A model generated the notes under the pieces. The model was not told the origin of the DNA and did no database searches. It saw only the letters and a program-made list of their open reading frames with translations. This document shows, piece by piece, positions 1-8,942 of a stretch of DNA of 64,000 nt. The stretch comes from Bhargavaea beijingensis (lineage in GTDB: Bacteria > Bacillota > Bacilli > Bacillales_A > Planococcaceae), in the NCBI RefSeq assembly GCF_900101985.1, contig NZ_FNAR01000010.1, forward strand, positions 38,276 through 102,275. Reading direction: 5' to 3'. The position numbers and the translations under genes are program-made. The first letter of the stretch is position 1. Each line of letters starts with the position of its first letter.

Positions 1-325
1 CATCGCCGACCTCGCGACAAAGGCCCGCGACAAGAAGCTTGCACTGTCCGACCTTTCCGGAGGTTCGTTCACGATCACAAACGGCGGCGTATTCGGGTCG
101 CTCTTCTCCACACCGATTCTGAACGGCACGCAGGTCGGGATTCTCGGCATGCACACCATCCAGAAGCGCCCTGTGGCAGTCGGCGACAACGTCGAAATCC
201 GCCCGATGATGTTTGTTGCGCTTTCGTATGACCACCGAGTCATCGACGGCAAAGACTCCGTCGGCTTCCTGAAGACTGTCAAGGAAATGATCGAGAATCC
301 GGAAGACCTTCTCCTCGGTTCCTGA
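1..325 (+). CDS. odhB: 2-oxoglutarate dehydrogenase E2 (dihydrolipoyl succinyltransferase), C-terminal part
   Basis: Last 107 codons of the catalytic core that transfers succinyl groups from lipoate to CoA in the TCA-cycle 2-oxoglutarate dehydrogenase complex. The lipoyl and subunit-binding domains lie outside the window; the frame starts at base 2. The active-site motif DHRVIDG near the C-terminus and the stretch [15 protein letters not shown] are typical of the acyltransferase fold. OdhB is preferred over PdhC or BkdB because of the [12 protein letters not shown] ending and because the next genes match yojN/yojO, which follow odhAB in Bacillus; a separate BkdB is present at 54.5 kb. Confidence 0.93.
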   Translation, partial: IADLATKARDKKLALSDLSGGSFTITNGGVFGSLFSTPILNGTQVGILGMHTIQKRPVAVGDNVEIRPMMFVALSYDHRVIDGKDSVGFLKTVKEMIENPEDLLLGS

Positions 326-339
326 TCTGCAATACGATG

Positions 340-368
340 AAAAACGCCTCTTAATGGGGCGTTTTTTG
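340..368 (+). terminator. Intrinsic terminator of odhB
   Basis: 8-bp stem (341-348 with 358-365, AAAACGCC/GGCGTTTT), 9-nt loop, then six T. It lies 15 nt after the odhB stop. Confidence 0.85.
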
Positions 369-420
369 TTTGGGGTTTGCGGAGTCGTCAAGGGGGACGG
401 GGCTTTTCATTTGCTGTTGC

Positions 421-590
421 GGTTTCGTCATTCGCCTGTTTGGATTCGTCATTCATCCCGGCGGTTTCCGCATTCCGGCAGATCATTTCGTCATTGGGGC
501 ATCCGCTTGGGACGAATGACGAAATTGCGGTCGTGAATACTGAAACCGGAGCCATGAATGACGAGACTTTTCCCGTGAATGACGAAACCC
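421..590. repeat. Repeat locus A: 4+4 fold-back array of a TTTCGTCATT decamer with exact 21-bp period
   Basis: Forward cores start at 423, 444, 465 and 486 (one is degraded to TTTCCGCATT). Reverse-complement cores (AATGACGAAA and variants) start at 515, 536, 557 and 578. Every step inside an arm is exactly 21 bp; the centre step is 29. Spacers between cores are 11 bp and not conserved. The same architecture recurs at 16171-16290 and 33085-33222. It fills the intergenic region after the odhB terminator. The rest of 369-660 contains nothing else I recognise. Confidence 0.9.
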
Positions 591-662
591 GCACACCAGA
601 TAAAACACTCACCCCGCAAACTATGCCCACTCCACTTTACACAATACGCTCCACCTGTATCA

Positions 663-692
663 TTGAAATCAGGGATCCCTTTTGTCTATAAT
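663..692 (+). promoter_or_regulatory. Sigma-A promoter for the 721 gene
   Basis: -35 TTGAAA (663-668), 18-bp spacer, perfect -10 TATAAT (687-692). A start near 699 would leave a short leader containing the AAAGGAGG ribosome site at 704-711. Confidence 0.8.
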
Positions 693-720
693 GGAACCAT
701 GTTAAAGGAGGCGGCAGCCG

Positions 721-918
721 ATGGATTTTAGGCAGTGGAAAGACGCGCCGGCGATCCGCACAGTGACGTGCAAGCATACGGACGCGGAAAAGTACTTAGT
801 GTCGAATGTGCTGACACCGGGCAAGGAATACGAAGTGAAAAACGAGACCGATGAATTCATTTTTGTCGTGGACAACACGGGCAAAGTCGGCGGTTTCTAT
901 AAAACGTATTTTGAATGA
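721..918 (+). CDS. Small conserved protein of unknown function (DUF6501-like)
   Basis: 65-aa soluble protein with no signal peptide or membrane segment. It starts at ATG 721 behind a strong AAAGGAGG site and has its own promoter. Its sequence, with CKHTDAEKY, LTPGKEYEVKNETDEF and DNTGKVGGFYK, resembles the short Bacillus family I recall as DUF6501; that name is from memory and should be taken as moderate. No catalytic residues can be pointed to. A strong hairpin follows at once, so it can be expressed separately from the MoxR/VWA pair downstream. Confidence 0.8.
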   Translation: MDFRQWKDAPAIRTVTCKHTDAEKYLVSNVLTPGKEYEVKNETDEFIFVVDNTGKVGGFYKTYFE

Positions 919-923
919 TCCGG

Positions 924-953
924 AGGCCCGGCGGGAAAACCGCCGGGCCTTTT
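924..953 (+). terminator. GC-rich terminator or attenuator between 721 gene and MoxR gene
   Basis: Perfect 11-bp stem (924-934 with 940-950), 5-nt loop, and only about four T. Read-through into the MoxR gene starting 22 bp later is likely, so it may attenuate rather than stop transcription. Confidence 0.7.
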
Positions 954-971
954 GCTGAGGGAGGACTGTTT

Positions 972-1835
972 ATGCTGGCGATTATCGAAGAAGAGCGGAA
1001 GGAACGAAATGGCCGGACGTATCCCGCCGAGGAGGCGGCACTGATCGGCCAGGGGGGATATGTGACACCGGATGATCACCTATGGGAGGATGTGCTGACG
1101 GCGGTGGTCATCCGCCGTCCCGTCCTCCTGAAGGGCCCTTCAGGCTCTGGAAAAACGAAGTTTGCCGAATCGGTCTCGGCGTTTTTCAACCAGCCGATGC
1201 ATCAGATCAACTGTTCGGTCGACCTTGACGCCGAATCATTGATCGGGTTCAAAACAATCATCCGGCAGGACGGGGATACGGTGATCGATTTCGTCGACGG
1301 GCCGGTCGTGAAGGCGATGAAAGAAGGCCATATCCTTTATATTGATGAAATCAACATGGCGAAGCCGGAAACCCTTCCGATTCTCCACAGTGTGCTGGAC
1401 TATCGGAGGATGCTGACGAATCCGTTTACCGGCGAGGTCATCCACGCCCATCCCGATTTTACCGTCATTGCCGCGATCAACGAGGGATATGTCGGGACGG
1501 TTCCGATGAATGAAGCGCTGAAAAACCGGTTCATCGCTTTCCAGGTTCCTTATCTCGGCCAGGAACAATCGAAGGCGCTCTTGGAACGAGAGTTCCCCGA
1601 TGCTCCCCGCACGCTTATCATGACCATGCTGAACATCTCGGAGGATCTGAAAAACCAGGCGAAAAACGGACTTTTGGCCGATGAAGCCGCGTCCATCAGA
1701 AGCCTGATCGATGCCACGGAACTGGCACTTCATATGGGGCCTGAACGGGCTGTTCGTTATGCAATCGCGGAAAAGCTCGAAGATCCGGGAGAACGGCAAC
1801 TTGTTATGGATCTTGCTGCCACATGGATCCGGTGA
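972..1835 (+). CDS. yojN: MoxR-family AAA+ ATPase (YojN-like)
   Basis: 287-aa AAA+ ATPase of the MoxR group, which acts as a chaperone with a VWA-domain partner. Walker A GPSGSGKT lies at about residues 55-62 and Walker B ILYIDEIN at about 119-126; a later AINEGYVGTVPMNEALKNR segment carries sensor and arginine-finger type residues. ATG 972 is chosen because GAGGGAGG sits just upstream; an in-frame start at 915 would read through the hairpin at 924-953. The VWA gene begins 6 bp after the stop, so the two form an operon. The substrate is unknown; position after odhAB is conserved with Bacillus yojN. Confidence 0.9.
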   Translation: MLAIIEEERKERNGRTYPAEEAALIGQGGYVTPDDHLWEDVLTAVVIRRPVLLKGPSGSGKTKFAESVSAFFNQPMHQINCSVDLDAESLIGFKTIIRQDGDTVIDFVDGPVVKAMKEGHILYIDEINMAKPETLPILHSVLDYRRMLTNPFTGEVIHAHPDFTVIAAINEGYVGTVPMNEALKNRFIAFQVPYLGQEQSKALLEREFPDAPRTLIMTMLNISEDLKNQAKNGLLADEAASIRSLIDATELALHMGPERAVRYAIAEKLEDPGERQLVMDLAATWIR

Positions 1836-1841
1836 TGCCTG

Positions 1842-3740
1842 ATGACATCCATTAACCGGTTTATCGATTTTAATGACGAACTGATCGATGCAGGGGAGAG
1901 GCTGAGGCTGGAGCGCCTTGCACGAGCACTTACCGGTGTGGCGGACCTCGGGCTGACCGAAAGGCAGCATATCGAATTCCGTCCTGCCTACAATGAGCTG
2001 GCGATGAGCGTGTTTTGGAGGCATCGGGACCCAGTAGTAACCGAACTGGGCAGGCTGTCGGACCTTTATCTGCTTGCGGCAGGATTCTGGTCCCGGTTCG
2101 ACTTGGCTGTCTGGGGGGAGTATCGTGCAGCAACGGAAACGAATCCGCTCCGGGAATTTCTCCGGTCGGCCGTCCTGTTGTTCGAAGAGCTCCGCATCAC
2201 GGACGAGGTCATCGCCGAACGGTCCGGCACGGCGGAAGCGTTCACGCTCAGAAGGCAGCTTTACGGAGAGTTTCATAAAGGCCAGCAGCCGGTCAACCTA
2301 AGCCGGGGATTCCGTGCGGATGCGCTGTTCAATCACCTCTATGCTGTCATTCACGGAATGCCGGATGACTATGCTTCATCCGAAGAGGAGCTGGCCGGTC
2401 TCGTGGAACCTGTGCTTTTCCACGTGTTCGATGCCCGATCGACGGCGGACTCGGTCCGTGTGGCAGAGCGTTTGGCTCCGTTGCTGTACGGACGCCTGGA
2501 CAGAGACCTCCATCACACTTATTACGCGGTAGGAGATGGGCTCACAGGCCCGAAATCCGACTTTCATTACCATAGAGGAACCAGAGACCGGGAAAAAGGG
2601 GAATCTGGCAAGAAAGATTCGGTCGGGGAGCTGTTCTCGACCTGGCATGCTGCCAACCGGTCGGAGAAAGGCATGCACCTTAACTATGAGCTTGAACACG
2701 GACGGATTGGAGAGGGCGATGGGGCGGGTGCCAGGGAAGGCCGTGAAGGAACGGAAGCGACATCATCCGAGCGGGGCCGGTCATCCGCAGACGAGCGCAC
2801 AGGCGTTGCACGTGAGGCGGGAAGCGAGGCGATTTCGGCCGAATCCGGCTCCTGGAAAAAAGCAGAAGGGTTCGGTACGGCAAATGAATCAGTCGTTTAT
2901 AGGGAGATGCTTGCCGAGGCTGACAACAGCACTGAAGCCCTCGAACGGATCCTTAAATGGCGGGAAGAATCCGTCCCGCATGTACGCGCAATCGTCAAAG
3001 AAATGCAGAAACGGATCGAGAGGAAAAAGGAAGAGAGAAGGGAAGGGCTGCCGAAGGGGCGCCTGTCCAAAAATCCGGTTTCGGTTCTCCTTACCGAACG
3101 TCCGCGACCGTTCTACCGGAAGCAGAGCCCGTCCAAGCGGCTGGATGCAGCGTTCGGTCTTTTGGTGGACGGCTCGGGGTCGATGGCGGACAAACTGGAC
3201 GAGACGAAAAAAGCTGTCCTTCTCTTTCACGACATTCTCCGTTCGATGGACACGGCGCATGGCATAGCGGTCTACCAGGAAGATTCCGCGGCAGCGACCA
3301 AAACGCGCCAGCCGAATACTTTCCGGTGGCTGCACCGGTTCCAGGATAACGGCAAGGATGACGGGAAAAGGATCCTGCAGCTGGAGGCGGGTGATGACAA
3401 CAGGGACGGTTTCGCTGTCCGCTGGATGACCCGAAGATTACTTCAGCGTCCGGAGGCACACCGGTTCCTGCTGGTGTTCTCGGACGGTGAGCCTTCTGCG
3501 TTCGGATATGGCCAGAACGGGATCGTCGATACGGCAGAAGCCGTCCGGGAGGCGGAAAAGCAGGGGATTACGGTCATTCATCTGTTTCTGTCCTCGGCAC
3601 CGGCAACTGCGCGCCAGCAAGAGCTGTTCAGGATGATGTTCGGCAACCGGTCGGTGTCGGCTGAATCGATCGACCGTTTTTCCGACGAAACGTTGCGCAT
3701 TCTCCGAAAACTGCTGGTGCTCGCTACCGGAAATATGTAG
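1842..3740 (+). CDS. yojO: VWA-domain protein, MoxR partner (YojO-like)
   Basis: 632-aa cytoplasmic-looking protein, with no signal peptide. The C-terminal von Willebrand A domain has the metal-binding MIDAS motif DGSGS at about residues 442-446, in LLVDGSGSMADKLDETKKA, and a later VFSDGEP strand. A highly charged low-complexity linker (roughly residues 240-400, rich in E, K, R and G) separates it from an N-terminal alpha-helical region. Such proteins work with MoxR ATPases to insert metals or remodel partner complexes; the partner is not known. The ribosome site is weak, which suggests coupling to the MoxR gene. Confidence 0.88.
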   Translation: MTSINRFIDFNDELIDAGERLRLERLARALTGVADLGLTERQHIEFRPAYNELAMSVFWRHRDPVVTELGRLSDLYLLAAGFWSRFDLAVWGEYRAATETNPLREFLRSAVLLFEELRITDEVIAERSGTAEAFTLRRQLYGEFHKGQQPVNLSRGFRADALFNHLYAVIHGMPDDYASSEEELAGLVEPVLFHVFDARSTADSVRVAERLAPLLYGRLDRDLHHTYYAVGDGLTGPKSDFHYHRGTRDREKGESGKKDSVGELFSTWHAANRSEKGMHLNYELEHGRIGEGDGAGAREGREGTEATSSERGRSSADERTGVAREAGSEAISAESGSWKKAEGFGTANESVVYREMLAEADNSTEALERILKWREESVPHVRAIVKEMQKRIERKKEERREGLPKGRLSKNPVSVLLTERPRPFYRKQSPSKRLDAAFGLLVDGSGSMADKLDETKKAVLLFHDILRSMDTAHGIAVYQEDSAAATKTRQPNTFRWLHRFQDNGKDDGKRILQLEAGDDNRDGFAVRWMTRRLLQRPEAHRFLLVFSDGEPSAFGYGQNGIVDTAEAVREAEKQGITVIHLFLSSAPATARQQELFRMMFGNRSVSAESIDRFSDETLRILRKLLVLATGNM

Positions 3741-3750
3741 GATAAACAGA

Positions 3751-3777
3751 AAAACCGTCCTCATTGAGGACGGTTTT
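3751..3777. terminator. Bidirectional terminator between yojO and telA-like gene
   Basis: 12-bp perfect stem with a 3-nt loop and A/T flanks on both sides (AAAACCGTCCTC paired with GAGGACGGTTTT). It serves the convergent genes; the stop codon of the minus-strand gene lies in the loop region at 3761-3763. Confidence 0.85.
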
Positions 3778-4963
3778 CCGCTTTTTCCGAAACTGCGATC
3801 AGGCGTTGCTTGAGTTCTTCTTCCATTCTGGCAATCTCGATTTCTGCGGCTTTCCGCTTAGCGCGTCCGTCCGCCTGGATGGCCAATGTCTCCTCGATGG
3901 TGGAGATCAGGTTTTCCTGGGTTTTCTTGAGCGTGTCTACTTCCACGATGCCTCGCTCGTTTTCCTTGGCAGTTTCGATGCTGTTCATCTTAAGCATCTC
4001 GGAGTTTCTGAGAAGAAGCTCGTTTGTCGTCTCTGTGACCGCCCGCTGGGACTCGACCGCTTTACGCTGGCGATTGAGGGTCAGGGCGATGGCGATCTGG
4101 TTTTTCCATAGAGGGATCGAGGTCATGATCGACGACTGGATCTTTTCGGCCAGCGTCTGGTTCGTCTGTTGGATCATCCGGATTTGTGGAGCGCTTTGAA
4201 TCGTGATCTGGCGGGACAGCTGCAAGTCGTAGATGCGCTTTTCAAGCCGATCGACAAACTGAGCCATGTCGTTGACTTCCTGGATCGCCATCTGGTCATT
4301 TGTCTCCTCGGCTTTTCTTCTCATTGCCGGAATGATTTCATTGGCGATTTCATCCCGCTTGAGTTCTGCCGCAGCAATATAAACGTTAAGCGCCTGGAAA
4401 TAGGCCTTGTTCTGGTCGTACAGCTGGTCAAGCATATGGACATCCTCGATGAGTCCGCGCTTGGCATGCTCAAGCTGGACGCCGATGCGGTCAATCTGGG
4501 TGCTCAGCTTCTGATACTTCGTCATCAGCTCCTGAACGGATTTTTGCACCCGTCCGAACCATTTTCGGATGCCTGTTTTTTTCTCAACAGATAAGTCTTC
4601 CGGATCGATTTCGTTCAGCTTTCCCATCAGGTCTTTCAGGACATCGCCGACAGGGCCGATGTCTTTGGACTGGACGTGGTCGAGCATCTTATGGGAGAAC
4701 GTCGAAAGCTGGCTTTGCGCATTAGCGCCGTAGGTGAGGATCGCTTCATAATCTCCTGCGGGAATCTGTTTGGCGAGATCCCGTGCTTTTTGCTGCTCTT
4801 CCTCACTGAGGCGTTCCATCAGCTTGACGCCCGGCTTGGCAGGTGCCTGATTTGCCATCTCATCCGGGAGAAGGGCGGTCTGGGGCTTCAGATCGAACGG
4901 ATTGTCGAGAAGGTCGTCCATCGTCAGGTCAGCCGTTTCACGGGCGGGTTTGTTGTCTGTCAT
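3761..4963 (-). CDS. yaaN: TelA-family protein (toxic anion resistance, YaaN-like)
   Basis: 400-aa protein of the TelA/KlaA family, named for tellurite resistance on plasmids but of unclear molecular role. It is largely helical and coiled-coil-like, rich in K, E and Q, with family segments such as KYQKLSTQIDRIGVQLEHAKRG replaced here by short blocks (for example IQSAPQIRMIQQTNQ and SIPLWKNQIAIAL). There is no membrane segment. A strong AAAGGAG site precedes ATG 4963, which overlaps the end of the upstream xpaC-like gene by 26 bp. The xpaC-yaaN pair is conserved in Bacillus, so a joint role is inferred. Confidence 0.87.
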   Translation of the reverse strand: MTDNKPARETADLTMDDLLDNPFDLKPQTALLPDEMANQAPAKPGVKLMERLSEEEQQKARDLAKQIPAGDYEAILTYGANAQSQLSTFSHKMLDHVQSKDIGPVGDVLKDLMGKLNEIDPEDLSVEKKTGIRKWFGRVQKSVQELMTKYQKLSTQIDRIGVQLEHAKRGLIEDVHMLDQLYDQNKAYFQALNVYIAAAELKRDEIANEIIPAMRRKAEETNDQMAIQEVNDMAQFVDRLEKRIYDLQLSRQITIQSAPQIRMIQQTNQTLAEKIQSSIMTSIPLWKNQIAIALTLNRQRKAVESQRAVTETTNELLLRNSEMLKMNSIETAKENERGIVEVDTLKKTQENLISTIEETLAIQADGRAKRKAAEIEIARMEEELKQRLIAVSEKAENRPQ

Positions 4964-5654
4964 CAGTGTCGTCTCCTTTCAGCGGCGCTTCTTCGGGCTG
5001 TTCCAGCTGTTTTTGCTCTTGCCGTTCAAGCTGCCTTTTTTCCTTACCCGTCAGGACATCCGCATAGTCCAGTTCGAACCTCAATGTTTCCAGGTCCGTG
5101 GCAAGCGCGCGTTTGACGTCTTTGCGGATTTCCACGTTCAGGTCTTTCAGGGTTTCCCGTGTGTCTTCAAGTGCTTGTTTCATTTCATCGTCTTTTGCCG
5201 GCTGGTTTGCCAGGAGCGCATACTTGGATGACAGCTCGACCGCGGAGTCGAGGTGGGCATAAAAGAATTTCTCGACATTATAGAACTTTTTCGGGTTTTG
5301 CTGGACTATCCCGATGATCCGCTTGGACAGCTTATTCAAGTCGTTCAGCTGGCGGAATGCCTGTACAGAACGGATGCTGCCGTAATGGGTATTCAGCTGC
5401 CGCAGTTTGGCTTTTGCCTGTCCCAGCTGGTGGACGATATGTTTATATTCGGACCTAGTCATTCCGAGCTGTTTCACCGTTGAGCCGATCTGAACCTGCC
5501 TGATCCCAAAATCGCCCGCAAGGTAGATGGCGATGAGCAGGCCGGTGGCGGGAACGAACCCCATGCCGGCACCCAACAGGAAATACAGCCAAGATCCGAA
5601 ACTGACCGGCAGCATGATCGCATGCCGCGTCAAAAATTGCTGGAATGTATTCAT
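4938..5654 (-). CDS. xpaC: XpaC-like membrane protein (5-bromo-4-chloroindolyl phosphate hydrolysis family)
   Basis: 238-aa protein. Two hydrophobic segments at about residues 12-45 form a hairpin in the membrane, followed by a long helical, charged cytoplasmic part ending in a K/E/Q-rich tail. The family name comes from a dye-hydrolysis phenotype in Bacillus; no phosphatase motif can be seen, so true enzymatic activity is doubtful. Start 5654 follows a near-perfect AGGAGGTCC site. It overlaps telA by 26 bp, showing translational coupling. Confidence 0.85.
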   Translation of the reverse strand: MNTFQQFLTRHAIMLPVSFGSWLYFLLGAGMGFVPATGLLIAIYLAGDFGIRQVQIGSTVKQLGMTRSEYKHIVHQLGQAKAKLRQLNTHYGSIRSVQAFRQLNDLNKLSKRIIGIVQQNPKKFYNVEKFFYAHLDSAVELSSKYALLANQPAKDDEMKQALEDTRETLKDLNVEIRKDVKRALATDLETLRFELDYADVLTGKEKRQLERQEQKQLEQPEEAPLKGDDTDDRQQTRP

Positions 5655-5742
5655 CTGGCCGGACCTCCTAAAGGAATCTCACTATTTTTACGTCCGGATC
5701 GTCCGGAAAGTTTCATTTTTGTTTCCGGCGCGGCCTGTCTCC

Positions 5743-5748
5743 ATTATA
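5743..5748 (-). promoter_or_regulatory. Possible -10 box for xpaC-telA
   Basis: Minus-strand TATAAT about 90 bp upstream of the xpaC start. No good -35 hexamer is visible at 16-18 bp, so this is only a candidate. Confidence 0.4.
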
Positions 5749-5800
5749 TCGCATACCCGCTCGAGTAACATCCGAATCGCCTGCAGCCGAGCGTTACGCG

Positions 5801-5828
5801 TGGACATTGGGCATTCATTTGCTACAAT
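5801..5828 (+). promoter_or_regulatory. Sigma-A promoter for DUF1033 gene
   Basis: -35 TGGACA (5801-5806), 16-bp spacer, -10 TACAAT (5823-5828), 44 bp before the start codon. Confidence 0.65.
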
Positions 5829-5871
5829 GGGATCGAAGTCAGCATCACATTGATAAAGAAGGTTGATCGGT

Positions 5872-6174
5872 ATGTATGAAATCATTTATATGAGAGCAGA
5901 CTATGAACCATGGTGGCAATTTGAGGGCTGGGAAGAGCATGTCGTGGAACGGAAGGTTTTCGACTGCGAGGAAACTGCACGGGCGGGCCTGTCCGAGCTG
6001 ATTGCCCGGCTGCGGCAGGAGTGTGAGCATGAGGCGGAGAAAGACGGCAAGTTCTGGGCGTTCTGGAACGTGAAAGAAATCTGCTTTTGTGAAGACTGCG
6101 CGGAGGACCTGCAGCTTTATCACGGCCTGATCGTCATGAAAGACGGAAAGCCGCACCCGTTTTCAAAAAAATAA
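5872..6174 (+). CDS. DUF1033 family protein
   Basis: 100-aa acidic soluble protein that starts MYEIIYMRADYEPWWQFEGW, the hallmark N-terminus of DUF1033 proteins of Firmicutes; function unknown. Two close cysteines (CFCEDC) and a third at the earlier DCEE could bind metal, but this is only a possibility. ATG 5872 is chosen over TTG 5863 because the AAAGAAGG site at 5855-5862 then has a 9-bp spacing. It sits alone between divergent xpaC and the cold-shock gene, with its own promoter. Confidence 0.8.
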   Translation: MYEIIYMRADYEPWWQFEGWEEHVVERKVFDCEETARAGLSELIARLRQECEHEAEKDGKFWAFWNVKEICFCEDCAEDLQLYHGLIVMKDGKPHPFSKK

Positions 6175-6196
6175 AAAAATATTCCGGGCGTCGTCG

Positions 6197-6224
6197 TTGA
6201 CACGCTTCCTGAAGATGGTATAAT
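6197..6224 (+). promoter_or_regulatory. Strong sigma-A promoter for the cold-shock gene
   Basis: Consensus -35 TTGACA (6197-6202), 16-bp spacer, consensus -10 TATAAT (6219-6224). A start near 6231 gives a leader of about 150 nt, as is usual for csp genes. Confidence 0.88.
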
Positions 6225-6258
6225 GTCATTAATTGAACAAAAGGACTGGAAACACGGA

Positions 6259-6323
6259 TTCACCTATTATAAAAAGTGATCGGGGTTCAAGTCGGTACTT
6301 TTTATAATATGTGAATTTTTTTG
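6259..6323 (+). promoter_or_regulatory. csp leader hairpin followed by T-run (terminator-like RNA element)
   Basis: 19-nt arms 6259-6277 and 6297-6315 pair with a single mismatch around a 19-nt loop, and seven T follow at 6316-6322. The stem is AU-rich. It lies entirely in the untranslated leader, 60 nt before the csp start, so it could attenuate transcription or change fold with temperature. The structure is seen; the regulatory role is inferred. Confidence 0.7.
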
Positions 6324-6381
6324 TTCCTCCAAAAAAGTTCCATATTAAAATTATTTCTTTTAAGTTGGGGGTAAAGTCAAC

Positions 6382-6582
6382 ATGAAACAAGGTACAGTAA
6401 AATGGTTCAACGCGGAAAAGGGATTCGGCTTCATCGAGGTTGAAGGCGAAGACGACGTATTCGTACACTTCTCCGCCATCCAGGGCGAAGGCTTCAAGAC
6501 GCTTGACGAAGGCCAGCAAGTTGAGTTCGAAGTTGTCGAAGGCAACCGCGGACCACAGGCTGCAAACGTCGTCAAGCTCTGA
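6382..6582 (+). CDS. cspB: Cold-shock protein (CspA/CspB family)
   Basis: 66-aa single OB-fold nucleic-acid chaperone that binds single-stranded RNA and DNA and melts RNA secondary structure at low temperature. Both RNA-binding motifs are intact: RNP1 KGFGFIEV at residues 13-20 and RNP2 VFVHF at 26-30. The length is typical. The ribosome site is a loose GGGGG about 10 nt upstream; the long leader with a stable hairpin suggests post-transcriptional control. The paralog letter (cspB, C or D) cannot be fixed from sequence alone. Confidence 0.95.
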   Translation: MKQGTVKWFNAEKGFGFIEVEGEDDVFVHFSAIQGEGFKTLDEGQQVEFEVVEGNRGPQAANVVKL

Positions 6583-6598
6583 GCGGCGGATTCATATG

Positions 6599-6630
6599 GA
6601 GGCTTCCGGATGTTCCGGAAGCCTCTTTTT
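6599..6630 (+). terminator. Terminator of csp gene
   Basis: Perfect 12-bp stem (6599-6610 with 6614-6625), 3-nt loop, then five T. Confidence 0.92.
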
Positions 6631-6717
6631 CGTTTCACGGGGCAGGCTTGGAATATTTTTCATGTACGTTTTATTTGGCGGTAACTTTGGTATAGGACGG
6701 GGAAGGGACGTGATCGA

Positions 6718-7197
6718 ATGGATTCAGATTTGAAGCGTCCGCTGCCTTCTGGGAAGGAGCAGCAGGACTTTTATGAGCGGCTGAGGGAAAAGGTGGCCTC
6801 CTGGCTCGGGGACAAGCCCGGAAAGCGGGGGCGGTTTGCCGATATCATCCTGTTTGCGCCGGACTTGTTCCATCTTCTCATGAAGTCGATGACCGACAGC
6901 CGGATCGACAGGAAAAGCAAGCTGCTTGTCGCAAGCGGGATTCTTTACTTTATCTCGCCGATCGATTTTCTGCCGGAAGGTATCCTCGGGCCGGGCGGCT
7001 ATCTCGATGACGTGGCGGTCGCCACGTTCATCGTGAACACTTTGGTCAATTCGGCAGGAGAAGAGGTGCTGGAGGAGCACTGGACGGGCAATGTAAAGCT
7101 TCTACGCACGCTTGAACGCATCAGCGCAAAAGGCGGCAAGGTGATACGGAAACTTCCTGCCGGCACGCTGGCGCGCCGGTTTATCCGCAAGCGGTAA
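6718..7197 (+). CDS. DUF1232 (YkvA-like) small membrane-associated protein
   Basis: 159-aa protein with the DUF1232 core, including YFISPIDFLPEGILGPGGYLDDVAV around residues 79-102 given here in part: SPIDFLPE and GYLDDVAV. That short hydrophobic stretch is taken to be membrane associated; function unknown. ATG 6718 has GGAAGGG 11-17 nt upstream. A basic C-terminus (ARRFIRKR) follows. It is likely monocistronic, with a strong shared terminator after the stop. Confidence 0.82.
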   Translation: MDSDLKRPLPSGKEQQDFYERLREKVASWLGDKPGKRGRFADIILFAPDLFHLLMKSMTDSRIDRKSKLLVASGILYFISPIDFLPEGILGPGGYLDDVAVATFIVNTLVNSAGEEVLEEHWTGNVKLLRTLERISAKGGKVIRKLPAGTLARRFIRKR

Positions 7198-7205
7198 ATG
7201 AACAG

Positions 7206-7239
7206 AAAAAAGGAGACGGCATTTGCCGTCTCCTTTTTT
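7206..7239. terminator. Bidirectional terminator between DUF1232 gene and ABC-F gene
   Basis: 16-bp perfect stem (7206-7221 with 7224-7239) with A and T tails of six on either side, between convergent stops at 7197 and 7246. Confidence 0.93.
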
Positions 7240-7245
7240 GTGGAA

Positions 7246-8891
<1,646 letters not shown>

Positions 8892-8942
8892 CCACAAACA
8901 CATGCCGAACTGTAACCGGAGATGCGGAGAAGTACCGTCGGT

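Noticed and set aside
421..590. CRISPR array
   Set aside because: Units are 10-bp cores with 11-bp spacers and reverse orientation half-way, not 24-40-bp direct repeats with about 30-bp spacers, and no cas genes are near. The same holds for the arrays at 16.2 and 33.1 kb.
354..691. Protein-coding reading of repeat locus A (seven-residue repeats such as NDETxxx or FRHSxxx)
   Set aside because: A 21-bp period forces seven-residue repeats in any frame of either strand. Open frames appear on both strands over the same DNA, without ribosome sites and with arms in opposite orientation. Non-coding origin is simpler.
1236..2276. 346-aa open frame antisense to yojN and yojO
   Set aside because: GC-rich codon bias gives long antisense frames. 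It covers conserved AAA+ sequence and has no ribosome site.
6297..6310. Second promoter in the csp leader (TATAAT at 6303-6308)
   Set aside because: It is one arm of the hairpin and no -35 is found at a proper distance.
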